A stretch of DNA of 64,000 nucleotides from Sophora flavescens (taxonomy: Eukaryota; Streptophyta; Magnoliopsida; Fabales; Fabaceae). Every line of letters begins with the position of its first letter. Positions within the stretch are counted from its first letter, which is position 1. The position numbers and the translations under genes were made by a program. The stretch lies in the NCBI GenBank assembly GCA_030762895.1, contig CM061062.1, forward strand, positions 232,923,879 to 232,987,878, given 5' to 3'. A model generated the notes under the pieces. That model was not told where the DNA came from and searched no databases. It saw only the letters and a program-made list of their open reading frames with translations. Below, one piece after another: positions 23,581 to 37,200 of this stretch.

Positions 23581-23807
23581 TCTTGTTGATTGACAAGCTT
23601 CTCTAAGCTTTAAAGTACAGTTGGGTCAAAGAATTTTGCCAGTTAAGAATGTGTCTGCTTAGAAAATTCAATACCTCAGTTCTGGAGTCTAGTGAATGTA
23701 AAAAGCTCATTCTAATCTACAGCATAAATTTAAAAAAGAACGAGATTACATTCATTTATGTATGTTTATTAACCAATTTGTATATCTATATGTTTGTGTG
23801 TGCCAAA

Positions 23808-26353
23808 TTATTCGACATTGACTTCAAATACTGTATGAACATATAATGTCGACCATCAAGCCATGTTATAGACCCAAAATTGTATCCACCATGGTCCTCT
23901 TTCTCATAGAATGAGACTTCATAGGACATGCTTTTAAGAACCTCAGCAAAAACAAGTTTATTAGGGAAGACCTGGACAACCAATCCCTCAGGTGCATGCA
24001 CCATTGCAATATATGTGGCATTTAGGTATCCCCCGATGGTAACTGTTCTTCTGATCTGATTACTTTCGCATCCTGATGTCTATTAAGTGTTTTTATGGAG
24101 ATTGATGGGTAGTTGATGTTGGAGATAGGATTTTCAGTGTTGTTCCTTGGGCAACTGAAATTTAGTCTTAGACACGGACCTTACGTTTTTTTTTCTCTCT
24201 CTGTGAATAGCCATAATAACAAAGGAACAGGGGTTGAGACCTGAGTGGGTTAATTTCCCCTACTCCCATTTCATGTGGGTTGGCAAACTAGTTTGAGCTG
24301 TTGGCCAGAGGATTCCTCATGTTATTGTATGTTGTTGCTGAAGAATGGAAGAGCAAACATTACAGCATAACTGCATGAGTATCATTTATCCTTTTCTCTC
24401 CTGAGTAAGGGTGGCAAATGAATGGATCGGATAAATTTTTATTCGGATCTTAATGGATGGATTAAAAACAATCCATTAATCCATTATAATCCATTAAAAA
24501 TTCATTAAAAAAATCCAATCCATCCATGATCCATTAAATAAAATCCATCCGATACATCCATTAACAACTTTTCATGGATGGATATCCAATCCATCCACTA
24601 AACTTTATTTTAAAAAATTAAATAATTTTATATCTCTTTTTATCCATCCATAAAATATTTTTAAAAATAAAATAATTTTAAAAAAAAATTAAAATATTAT
24701 CTCTATCTCACTCTCGCTCTTCTCTTTCTTCATGATATCCATTAAAACTCAACACATCATCATCATCGAACCACCTTTTCCAGTCTGAATCTGTCATACC
24801 ATATTCTGATGCTGTAGGGCTTTTTCTTCTAGCTAGGAACTGACTTTGGTGTCTATGTATCCTGCACATTGAAAATAGGTTCTCCCACAAGCAAAAAAGA
24901 ATTATCAAAATATCACTTTACAAAGTAAGGGATTCATGTTTTACATTTCATAAATCTTAAATATGAACACACATCCTGGCAACTCTGTCAATCAAAATTA
25001 AGAACCCTGGCAACTCTACATTCATATATCTTACAAAATAAAGATTGAAGCATTACAACCATTGACAATTAGAATTTCATTTATCCAAACAATGAAATAC
25101 ATATAATGTCCCCTGGTACTTTTGGAACTAAGAATGATAGATGGACACTTACACAATTTTCATGTCCGCAATCTAAGATAGATTTAAGGAATTTGCTTTA
25201 GAAAGATATATAGAGTACAGAGAATATTCTTCGGGAGCAGATATTGCTCTCCTCTTTCTTCCGGATATCCATTAAAAAATTAAAATAATCTCTTGAAGTA
25301 TGGAGGGTTTTTTTATTTGGTGAAAAATAATATGAAAAAAATAAATTGGTTTTGAAATGGATAAAAGTTGATCTATTACATTTTTTATTGTTGATCCAAT
25401 GGATTTTAAAAAATATTGGATGGATCATAAACCATCCATTAAAAAAATAATCCAATCCATCCAATCCATTTATATTATTTTTTTATAAATGGATGGATTG
25501 GATGGATTTTCTCATGGATGGACTGGATAGATGGTGGACAAATGGATCATTTTGCCACCCCTACCCCTGATTATGTATCCATAAAGGAATAAAAGGGGAT
25601 GTTGGTTTTGAGCCTGTTGTCATCAGTGCTGGCTTGATCATTGAAAGGCTCCATCTTTTATGAACTGATTTAATGAATGCTGCAGCAACTGTCACATGTG
25701 GGCAAGCCATGGATATACCAGATTTTATACCAAACAAGGAAAGGTGTTTTTGCCAACTGGAACATTTCCTGGTTCAGTATTTCCAGGAGTTAGTCTTGCA
25801 TGTAGGGCCATACAGCAGAAAAATACCTTTAGAATATCTTCTGTAAGGACTGAAGGACCTCTAAATGAGAAAGATGCAACAATTGGCAAAAGCCTATATT
25901 TAGGAACCTACTGTTGGAAGAATTGGCAGTTGAGTTCCTGTCATGGAGGCATGATAGACTTGGCCTATATGATGAGAATAATCCCAAACTAGGTACCTAG
26001 CTTCTGATGCAAAGGCAAGTTTGGCTGCAACTTCCTCTCCAAAGACAAGAGGATACATCTTTGAATGAGTCAGGTTTGAGAAGTTAATACCTGAACCCTG
26101 CATAATAAACAAAAGAAAAAAAAAATAGGTGTCAGTACATGAAGATATCATGCAAGAAATCCACCACAGGCCTTTTTGGCTTGGCAGCAATGATCAAGAA
26201 ACCTACCTGGAAAGTTTTCCCATTTCCAAGGATAATAGTTGATTGGAAGGTCCTATCAATACCAGAAGCTGCAACTGTGATTGAGCAACTGTTCACAATG
26301 GTTTTAGGAACATGACCATCGGTCCCATCTGAGCATACTACCATGTCCCCCAT
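23808..26353 (-). pseudogene. Subtilisin-like serine protease pseudogene, interrupted
   Basis: Plant subtilases are secreted serine proteases. Here only parts of the second half are left, on the minus strand. They are: NSCSITVAASGIDRTF and ILGNGKTFQ (26300-26207); a probable intron (26206-26098, GT...AG); GSGINFSNLTHSKMYPLVF and SEARY; VASFSFRGPSVLTEDILK (about 25890-25830); ISMACPHVTVAAAF with the catalytic-site Ser (about 25715-25680); ALMTTGSKPTSPFIP; and the C-terminal Fn-III-like domain (RRTVTIGGYLNATYIAMV, EGLVVQVFPNKLVF, YNFGSITWLDGRHY; 24085-23820) with a stop near 23808 after a frameshift. The invariant Gly-Thr before the Ser is altered. Asp and His regions are missing. A hAT-like element (24406-25563) separates the last domain. 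Clearly non-functional. Confidence 0.85.
24406..25563. mobile_element. hAT-like non-autonomous element inside the subtilase pseudogene
   Basis: Ends are TAAGGGTGGCAAATG and, inverted, TAGGGGTGGCAAAATG. The flanking octamers CTCCTGAG and CCCCTGAT agree at six of eight bases, consistent with an old 8-bp hAT duplication. Both ends are rich in GGATGGATT/AATCCATCC repeats. The middle (24700-25200) has no transposase. Confidence 0.6.
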
Positions 26354-28769
26354 TTGTTCTACATGAAATGCTCCATTGGATATGGGATATTTTAAAAGTC
26401 TGATTGGAAGAGTGAACTAACTCCAATGTTGATTGAGATTTTGAAACTAGCTCATCTGTCATATAGCCACTAGGTACTGGTGCATTCTAATGTACAAAAT
26501 TAGTTTCATTTGTAAAACAATCTTCCTTTTCAATTGTACTCCTATCATTTTTCTTACTCATACTCATCTGTCATAAAACAATATTTTCCTTCACAATCTT
26601 GGTTCTTGCATCAGTACTTAATTTACCCCACTTTTATTCAACCTACTTGATGGCCTCCTTTTTCCTTCTTGACTGATTTAGGTTGGCAGCAGTTGCAGGT
26701 TGAGAAGGGGCAACGGTTGCAGGTTTAGAGGAAAGGGTCGGGTTAGCAACATGTTCAGGCTTAGAAGGGGTTTGGCTTCCAAAAAGTGAGAGGTTCATTA
26801 GGGGTTTGATGTTCAGTTTCACTTGGAGTTTCAGGATGATTTTCAGGTTATGGTGGAGGTGAAGCTTCACTTAAGTTTTTCTTGTGTAGAATGTATAAGT
26901 GAACTTCTTTACTAGAACCAATCTCATTAATCAACCTCACATCTCATGTCACCCATAATTACCCTTAAAACCAAGCTTAATAATTCACAAATTGTTGTTA
27001 GTGGCTGCAAGTTAGTGTCAAAGTCCTCCAATACGTCTTCCTCCCCATTTATATAATGCAGTACTGACTTGGATCTGGATTTTCTGCAATAGCAATTTCA
27101 GGCATTTGTCGCAATTGTGCAATCTACCACCATTAGATTTGTAAAATGCAAGTGGTGAGAGATAGAGATAGGCTAAATCTGCATCTGTACTGACTCATCC
27201 CAATGAAATGAACCACTGTGATGGAAAACGAATAACACTGTTTGGCATTCTACAAAAACAACAATCAATTATTCAATAAGGGTTCAGAATTCTAACACCA
27301 TACATCGGCAAATAGACAATGGATGACCAAACTCCCAATGAAGAAATAGACAACAAAGTACCCCCATACATAAGCATACAAGACAATAGAGGACTGCAAA
27401 AATATTTAAAGAAAAAAAAAATTAAACATACACACCATAATGGGGGGCAATGGGGGACTACAAAAATAATAAAATATGGAAATCTTAAAGTGATGACTTC
27501 GTTAATGGAGTCCCAAACTTTAATCTCTGAAATTTCCAAGCATTTTATATAAATCTAGCATGATTCACGCCAAGCTTTCTTTCCTCGCAATCTCTGCTTT
27601 CTGAGTGAGGCGGGGTTTAAGTTTTTTTTTTTTTTTCTTTCTAGGTACATAAGCTTTGTTTTGATTTTATTTTTCCTGAATTTCCTTTTCCTGCCAACAA
27701 TTGACAAATATCCACTTAGGATAATGCAAACCAACCATGTATGTTCATGCTAGCCGAGTGGCCTTAAAAGTTAACATGTCATATTTTAGACTATGTTGTC
27801 TTGCTCTCCAAGACTTCAACGGTGTCCAACAAAAGGACTAACATGGTGGCGGTTTTAATGTTTAAAGGATTTTTATTTGGCGAACTAAACTTTTGAGGAC
27901 CTAACGGACAACATTATCTTGACTAAACTACACTTTTGTTCCCTTATCTTTATTTAAGGTTTCAATTTGTTTTCTTATTTATTTTTTTGTTCCTAAATGA
28001 TCTCTTATCTTTATTTAAGTTTCAATTTGGTCGTTTTCTGTTTAAATTATGGTACAGATAGGACCACATTGATATAACTTTTGCAAAATAAGAGATCATT
28101 TCAGAACAAAAAATATTAGAGGGACCATTTCGAAAAGAAAAAGGGGATCAAATGAGTTTAACTTTGGTAAAATAAGGGACCATTTCGGAACGAAAAATAA
28201 AAGATGGACCACAATGGTATAACTTTGCAAAATAAATGACCATTTTGGACCATTTATAAACTACCATTTTTTTTTTAGCGAATAAAGTAACAAAAATTTG
28301 TACATTCCAAGGCACATAAGAGCATCTCCATCCCAACACTCCACATTCTTACTTTTAAGGATTCTTAAGTGGATCCATTTTTGTATATCATTCATTTTTG
28401 TTTTTTTACAAATTAAGCACGTCATTCCTTAAACCCAACATCTTTAAAATTTTTATAAAATGGGTTCGACAAATTACCCAATATCATTATATTTAATCAA
28501 CAACTTTACTAAATTGACTCCACCAATATGCTTCTAAAGTATAAAGATCGAATACCTTTTTTTTCAAGCATCAGGTGCTTATACAAGCACTCTTTAGTTG
28601 GTGTTTATGAAACACCTCACTCCAATGATGTGATCTTATTAAGCATTGGTGCTTAATAAGAATTTTGTTTACAAGCACCTCTCTTGAAGATGGCCTAATG
28701 TAAGGGCGCAGTATGTCAAAAAATATATATAATAATAATAATGTAAGGAGGCAGAATAAATATATATTA
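26354..28769. other. Intergenic; possible degraded repeats
   Basis: No gene that I can support. A Pro/Thr/Ser-rich minus frame near 26643-26870 and an acidic segment near 27000-27060 (GEEDVLEDFD on the minus strand) could be a transposon-protein remnant, but I cannot name it. 27925-28260 resembles the 'ACTTTTG..CCCTTATCTTTATTT' type of legume MITE also seen at 38622-38969. Confidence 0.35.
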
Positions 28770-29010
28770 CTCCCTCCCTCCCATTATAAGTAATCTATCA
28801 TTTGAGAATGTCAAGACTGATTAACAATATGTTAATTTATTATCTCAACCAAATCAGTACTGTGCATAATTCCTAGTAGTTAATTGACTTTTATAACTTT
28901 ATAAGAGTAGTTTAATTATATTAAACTACATTTCTCTATTCTTAAACTATTTAATAATATCCTTGATCCTTGCGAGAAACCTTAAGGCAGCTATAATGGG
29001 ACGGAAGGAG
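28770..29010. mobile_element. Stowaway-like (Tc1/mariner) MITE
   Basis: 241 bp with inverted ends CTCCCTCCCTCCCATTATA and (complement) CTCCTTCCGTCCCATTATA, flanked by TA on both sides (28768-28769 and 29011-29012). Terminal motif and TA duplication are diagnostic of this class. Confidence 0.85.
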
Positions 29011-30204
29011 TAGGAAATTGCAAATGTGGAATATGGAAGTTGAATAATTGTTGCATTTACCAGATATTATGTTGTTTTCATTTACAGCTATATAGATGCT
29101 CTGGCTTAACGAGTGCATAAATGATATAAAACAAACCATAAGCTTCAAATGCAGGTAACGCTTCTGCAAAAGAGCAGGGAAAGAAGTCTCACTTCAATTA
29201 TTCAATAGCCATCTAAAGTTCTCTTCTTTGGCTCCTTTCATTGGTTCGCTCTATCCCATAAATTCTTCCTCTTTACACACTTTCTATCCCATCAATTAAT
29301 GGCTACTACTAAATATATATGATAGATGCTAATGCATGAAATTAACCATTGTTGGAAATCTGTGGTGTTCATATATTGTTTTACCATGTTTGGATGGATG
29401 GAGTGAAGCAATTAGTAACAGAATGGAGTAGAAAAAAGACATTAACTCATTATTTGAGAGTTTATTGAATAATGGAGTAGAGTGGTTAAGGATGGTAATC
29501 CAAATCACTCAATCCCATCCAAACCTCTCATTTTCATACTCTCCATATTGGAGGATTTGGATCGTCTTTCATTTCCACGTTAAACTTCCAAATAATTGAG
29601 TGATATGCATTTACCTTTTCACTCCACTGCATTGCTAATCATTCCATTGTTAATTACTCCACTTCATCTCCTTCAAAACTCCCAAACATATAAGCAGTAC
29701 TAATGTGAGCAAATTAACCGTGATCATGCTTTGCAAATTTGTAACGATTTGTTTATAGTAACTATTGTGACATCCCCAATGTGTAAGCGTATTTGGCAAC
29801 AAGACAAATATTCCATAGATTTCGTTTTTCACCATATAGAATGTATTCTAGTTCAAACAGAAACTACAAATTATACTTCATGTTACTTAGTTTCTAGTTT
29901 ATTAGACAAGTACATCTAGTTACAATATTGCAAGACCTTAGCATAGTTGTCCTTATGCACCAACAACATAGCAACATAAAATGTGTAAACAAAAATATAC
30001 AGTTGTATGTATACATGAGGATCTGCTGTAGAATTTCAGACAGAGACAGGTACTACATTGCCTGAAATATTCATTACTCTGAAATCTCTTCTTCCTCTAT
30101 CAGGAGTGCCTCCGTTCACTTGAGCTTATTTTACAAACTTTGCCCGTGCGATACAGAAACATTTATTGCATCTGAATTGATGCTTCCTTCCTACCATAGA
30201 GTGC
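29011..30204. other. Intergenic and 3' UTR of NCA1
   Basis: No gene. The part nearest 30204 would be the NCA1 3' UTR. About 29386-29694 begins TGTTTGGATGG and ends CCCAAACA, a possible MITE, but I could not find a clean duplication. Confidence 0.35.
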
Positions 30205-31183
30205 CTATACTGTTTGCTCAGCATGTTCTTGTTTATCTGCAAGTTGGCTTCTAAGGAATTCTAGCACTGATAGCCGCTGTAGAGGGATATAAGATGAAAT
30301 CAATTCCAGGATCTGATATGCAAATACAGCATATAGCCTAGAAATACTAATACTAATACTAATATGAAGTGTTTATAGCTTGTGACAAAGTAGGTAAACC
30401 TTACCCGTTGCTCAAGCCCGCTGGCTTCCGAGTTCAACGTCAATGATTCCAACAAGTCTATGGCTTCTTGAAATCCATCAGTAGCCAACTTTTCATCCCC
30501 TAGATTTCTGTCAGCGTCCGCAACTTTTGCAAGAGAAACAGAAACATCTAGGACCTGAATTATTAAAAACAAATAAAAAGGTTACTTTCAATATCAGTCG
30601 TGCCTCCTAGCAAAAAGACTTGGCAGTGGCAATTTATATAGGTGATCTAACATTCAACTAATTTGACTAGTTAATTAGCAAAATGATTGTACCAAGTTCT
30701 TACATGGTTCAAAGAGAAACAAATTAAAATATTGATATTTATCAAGAATTCATAGTGTGTAGAAATGAGGAAACGAGGAGAGGAAAATATAGCAACAAAG
30801 TCTACATTTTTTTTTGTATAAAAATAATAAGTACATAAGAAAAAGGAAATTTGAATAATACATGTTCCTTAGATTCGATGCTTTTACCAAAAATCTCAAA
30901 AATAATCTTTTTGTTAGGCTTGTAATGGGAATAAGAGACATGGGAAATGGGAAAGGAATATTAGGCTCATGGAATAATAACATAACTAGGGTATCATCTA
31001 GCAGCTTAATTATTTAGGACTTTCTTAAAAGTAGGACTTCTACAATTTAGATGAAGTGATATTGTTAAAGTGGTTGACCCTATTCCTCCCTATCAAGGTT
31101 GTCGGACTCGCGAGTCTACGTAGACTCGTGGAGCATACGTAAAATATTATTATTATTACCGTCACCGCCACCGCCACCACTAA

Positions 31184-31217
<34 letters not shown>

Positions 31218-34200
31218 AATAAGACCTAATGGAATATGGAGTTTACCAGCGCAACCAGCCCAAACTATTTGCTGGGGTGTTTTTGTTTTAATTTAGACTA
31301 AATGGGCCTTTAGGGCCCAACTTCCCTCTTAATCCCTGACCTAGAGACACAAGACACTGAAGACAGAACAGAAGAAGGCAAGAAGCGGCGGACTCAAGAG
31401 GACACGAGACAGAAGAAGCGGCGGTTTCTTCTCTAGGGCTTTTTTTGGTTTCTTTCGTTCGAATAGAGGGGGAACATGAGTCGTCGAGTGGCCTAAGCAA
31501 ATTCCTTGGGTTTTTCACCCTGAAACGCACGCGTTTTGGACCAAATAAAAGGGGCGCCCACTTTTTTTCCAGACTCGCAGAATCGGCCCTAAACTCGCGA
31601 GTCTGTGCGAGTCAGAGCGAGTTTGATCAGAAAACGAGTCTACACATGAGTTCACCCATTTTGCCTAAGTAGAAACATGGACTCGGACAATTCAACAAGT
31701 TGAATCGCGAGTTTGACAACCATGCTCCCTATTATTCCTTCTAGCACTCTCCCCCCATTCTCTTCACCCTCCAATGCAGTCTCTGTTTGTCCAGCATTAG
31801 GTTAAATCTCGCTCCCTATTATTCCTTCTAGCACTCTCCCCCCATTCTCTTCACCCTCCAATGCAGTCTCTGTTTGTCCAGCATTAGGTTAAATCTCCAT
31901 AGTTTGCTGCAAGCCAACAGAAACAGATAGCAAAATTGTGTCGCTGTCCCCTGTTGCCAACTAAACTGAGTTGACCAGAGTTAAGCATTTCTCCCGTTCC
32001 AAGAGTGGCTGGAAGTGGCGTGCATGCCTTTGCGTGTTGCATGCAGAGGGAGGGGCCGGCATGTGGGAGCACGTGCCTGGCCAATTGACGACGAAACTGG
32101 CAGGAATCAACATGTCAGCGATTGGCGAAGCCGGAAAAGCGGCTTCTGGAAAGACCACACGAAAGAGAATAAGGGAAGTGTCGGGCAAACCGGATTGGAG
32201 ATGCAGTTGGAAGGAAAAAAATTTCATCAATGGGTAGTGGGTCCACCGGGCATGCACAGATTATGGCTGCCTCTCTTTAGGCTCTAAGTACCATGTTAAG
32301 AGTAACGAGAGAAAAGAGAAACATGATGAAATTCGTGTTTCAACTACACTACAGATTACAGAATAAATATAGAGGATTTTTTCCCCTATTTACATGATAT
32401 GAGATGATGCCTATAAATAAATTTACATAATATTTACAAGGATTCCAATAGTGATCAAGAAATTTCTAATATAGATTTTTAAATTTTAGTTCAAGGTAGA
32501 ATGTATTCACCTATTGTTTAAGTTTTGATGCTTGCACCATCCAAATTCCAAAATTTCGATGGCGCTAGCAACACTTACGAGTTACAACTCACACTTCTTC
32601 TATGCCTGTAGTGTACCAGATACAATAACCACACCCATATCAGTGCAAACTGGATGCCACACATCAATTCTTAAGCTTGAAACAAACATTTAATATAAAT
32701 TTAATCTTGCAAAACAACTGCCCATCTTGTTCAAGGGAAGTACTGCATGTGTGATGTGTGGAAAACTGGAAATCAATCCCTACTATCAGAAATAATTGAC
32801 CACATTAAATCAATTATCATACATGATTGGTGTATTGATAAAAAAAATGATTGGGGTAAATTACATCCATATAGCAAATGGCGAGTAAATAAAATAATAT
32901 TTGTTAAAGTAATCTTTTGGTCCCTATACGCAATGTTGTGAAAATCGAGATCCTAGCGAGGATCGGGAGGGGGATGAAAGATCGTAACTCGGAGGATCGT
33001 AACAAGGATCGTAAGATCCTAGCTAAAATAGAAAATTGTACATATATATATATATATATATTCATCATGAATAATAATAATATAGATAAGGAAAAGAACC
33101 CTTTAAATGACAAGATTAAACTAATTTCAATTGAAAATTCATAATCATAATTCATAAGAACCCAATCATTCATAATCATATATCTACTTTCTAATAAATT
33201 AATGGTTCCCAATATATGTATTTCCCTAGTTCCTAATAAGTATACAACGGTTCCCTATATGTAGTTATTAATGTATTTAGTTTCCAAAAAATTATACAAT
33301 ATCCTCCACATAGAAAAATCCCATCATCATTCACTACTAGCATGCAACGGTCCATTTTTCCATTTTCCAGTCCACCGTATTGCTTAAAACTTTTATGGTT
33401 CCTAAACATTGAAAGCTGAAAGTATTTAATAAGAAATAAAGTAGTAACTAGTGTTGTCCACTCACGTTCAGAGACTTTTCACCATCCTAAACATTGTCAT
33501 CCATAAAGCAATATAGTGCCCAAACCCCACTATCTTTTTCTCACCTCTCACCTGTTCACTTTCAAAAGTTCATAATACATAAATTCAGAACAGAGAACAC
33601 AGAGATGCTGGAGGAGATAGAGCTGAACAGAGTCACAGTCATGGGAAGGGCGGCGGCGAGTCTGAGAGAGGAGGAAGAAGAAGGCGGTGAGCGGTATGGC
33701 TGAAAGAGGGAAGTAGTTCGAACTTGGAATGGCTGAAGAACGGGGTAAGAAATGTTGGAGAACGACGTTTTTAGGGGTTTTTTAATGTGAAAACCCGTAA
33801 AAATAAATGGGTTAAAAAACCCGTTTTGTCGAAACGGGTAAAAACTCCAAACCGGCCCATGTGCGTCTGATTTTCAAGATCGATTACGCATAGAAACTCT
33901 CCGATTCTACGAGTTACCATGGAAGATCGTCGATCCTGGAACAATCCTTGAAGATGGCGATCCTTCATCTGAGTTAGCATGCTGGAGTGGCCAAAAATCG
34001 TAAACTCGTACGATCTTGCGAGTTGACTCGCGATTTTAACAACACTGCCTATACGTGACACTGATTTTCAATTTGGTCCCTATACGTAAAAAGTTATCAA
34101 TTTGGTCCCTATACGTGATACTGGTTTTCAATTTGGTCCTCGCCGCTAATTGGTCCCTATATAAGAGGACCAAATTGCAAATTATTGTCACATGTAGGGA

Positions 34201-37200
34201 CCAATTCAACAAAAAAAATTGAAATCGGTCCCTACATGTGACAATTATTTTCAATTTGGTCCCTATATGTGATAATAATTTGCAATTTGATCCCTCTTAT
34301 ATAGGGACCAATTAGCGGTGAGGACCAAATTGAAAATCAGTGTCACGTATAGAGACCAAAAGATTACTTTAACCAATAATATTCTAAGAATTCATACCAA
34401 AGCAAGTCAGACAACAGCAATTGTAATCAAGTTCAAATATCCATGGATAGTAGTAACCAACCTGGGATGGAACATTTGAAGTATGCTTGACAATATCACG
34501 ACGAACATTCAAAGACTGATAATAGTAAGATCTTGCAGCTTGAAGGTCCCCATCATAATATTTAAGATCTCCAATTTTATTAAGTGAAACAGACAGTGTA
34601 TGTGTAATCTGTAGGACAAGTTTTAAACAATAAATTGATCATGAACAAAGGCAGCGTATATCATGCAATTTATAATTTTTCAATTCAGAAAAGTGAGGTT
34701 CAAGTCAAATAACCTCCGAATCATCTTTTGGCAACTTTGACAGAAATTCAACGCTTTCTTCAAAATAAGCAACTGCAGAACTAGCATCACCCATTGCTCG
34801 GCTGCAGATTAATAATGTCAACGTCTAGATCAAAATCCGCATCCAATAAACATGTCACAGAACAATATTCTTTTTAAATTTTGTGATACAAGAACTGTAA
34901 TTAGAGAAGAAAAACAACGTGAAGATAAAAGCAGAGAATATGATAACCTACAAAAGAAAGCAAAAAGCACAAAAAGTCATAGCTGAAAAAAACATATATC
35001 AACTAAAAGATTAACAATCTCTTTAAATGTCCACCACTGAAACCAAAAGGAGACCAATAGGAGCATTTGACGGAATTATAGCAAAGATAATAACAAAAAA
35101 CTCAGCTTTAAACTAAATACTTGGACCAACTAACAATGACCAGTTTCCAAAAATGATCTAGATTCAGCACATTAATTTTCCAATGTCCAGCAATGGCTGA
35201 ACATTCCTCTTTGCTTCTATCACTGTTGGTCTAAGTCTAGTTGTATTCAGTGTTCCCGTTTGAATGATCAATTGATCATTTCAATCCGGTTCCTTTGTTA
35301 CTATTCTATCCTCAATCAATGAGACTCCTAACAGATATATTATACTTGTGCAAAATTTCTTCATCTTTCTTTAAGAACCAACCATGTATATAAATAATAG
35401 GCTTAATTGCTGTTTTGGTTCCTATAGTTTCAATTGCTCAAATCAAGTCCCTCTAATTTCAAAATCGAAATCAAGTCCCTCTAGTTTCAATTGCTCAAAT
35501 CAAGTCTCTGTAGTTTAACAAACGGGTGATTTTGGTCCCTGCGGTTTCACATATGTGCTCTGCATGTGCCTTCCCTTTTAGCATTTTTTAGCTTTTAGTT
35601 TTAGTTAAATGTTTTTTTCAACTAATTAAATAAAACTAATCTCACACTAATGCCACGTCACAAAGGGTTAGACACGTCAACAATCCCATTTAAGCGTTGG
35701 ATGATTGGTTGACATTAGAACCAGATTGGTTCAATTTTCAAATTAGAGGAACTTGATTTGAGCAACTGAAACTACAGGGACCAAAATAACCCATTTGTAA
35801 AATTACAGGGACCGAAAGCGTAATTAACCTAAATAATATCTAACAGTGTAATACAACAACAATGTCCTACATAAACTAAATCCAACAGAAGAATGAAATC
35901 TAGAGATCATATGATTGAACCAGAGTAGTTAATCCCGGATAGCGTAGCGTAGCGGCTAACCCCGAAAACGCTATAGCGTGATAGCGCATAGCGGGACAGG
36001 CACTATTTTAGGCAGAGGGGAGGAGGAATGAAGGTGGGAGGGAGAAGAGAGGGGGAGGAGAGGAGCTGAACCTGATGAGAAAAAAATAAGCATAAAAGAC
36101 GTACATGAGGATTGAGGAAGAAGAGTGGGCAGTAAAAAAATAAGGGTAAAAGGGAAATTTTAATAGGTATAAGTGAGGGTAAATATGACATTTCAATAGA
36201 TAAGAAGGGACAAAATAGATAATTGGTGAGTTATAAAGGGTAAAATAGAGAATTTAGCAATTAAAGAAATGGTAGAATAGGAAGATAACATGAAGCATTT
36301 GAACAGAAAGCAAAAAAAAACCTAGATCTAAAAGTAAGGAAGAACCAGAAGTGGAAGAGGAAGAGCAGCCGTCGAACGGCGGCGCCGGCGGCGCGGTGTG
36401 GCCGGAAGATACTCGTCAAAGGGATTTGTGAATGGAACTCCGGCCCATGACACGATAGCGGCCCAGGAGCACCCGCTCCGCCGCTTTTCGACGCCATTTC
36501 CGCCGCAAAAGCGGCAGCTACCGCCACGACTGAAAAACGCTCCACCACACCGTTCGACTTGCGGCCACCGGCCGCTCTGCTCGTCCCCGCCGCTATAGCA
36601 CGCTATTGACTACTCTGGATTGAACAAAAGAAAGATATATGTACAGAGAGATAAGAGTAACAAAATAACAGTCTGACAAATCAGTTTATATGAACATCAG
36701 ATATAGAGGAACTAAAAGAATGAGAAAACACACCAGCAGTCACCAAGCATACCCAAGACTGCTCCAAGCTGTGAACATAAATCTGAAGTGTTACCAACTT
36801 TTTCTAACTCGCCACGAATGTCTTCTGCACAGAGGTTGAGTCTTGATTTGGCACTTTCTAAATTCTGAGCACGGAATGCCTGTTTATGAATTGCATATGG
36901 CCAACTGCTCATTAACATTATCATGCAGTAGAACACAGTATAAAATGAACTTAATGAATCAAAAAGCAGTAGCTTCAGCAGAGCAATAGTCCTCATCAAC
37001 AATGTCACTTCCAGATAAAGATATTTGAAAAGGCCATACTTACTTTCATCGCCTGTTGCACCAAGAAAGAACCTCTTTCCAAAGAGACATCCTCATATAT
37101 GACTGTTTTACTTTCTGTTGCCGCTTCTTGTTTGTCTGAACTAACAGACCTTTTGATCCTAGCATGACCTTCAATAAAGCGATCAACTACACCCTGAAGA

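Noticed and set aside
25696..25992. 98-aa plus-strand frame
   Set aside because: Antisense to the subtilase pseudogene; the minus strand gives recognisable subtilase motifs in the same place.
32015..32287. Overlapping 88-98 aa frames on both strands in an NCA1 intron
   Set aside because: No known motif, no supporting splice sites, and sequence lies between MITEs.
36261..36548. 95-aa frame over the GC-rich core of the hAT MITE
   Set aside because: No domain and it runs across the inverted-repeat core; I could not show a captured gene.
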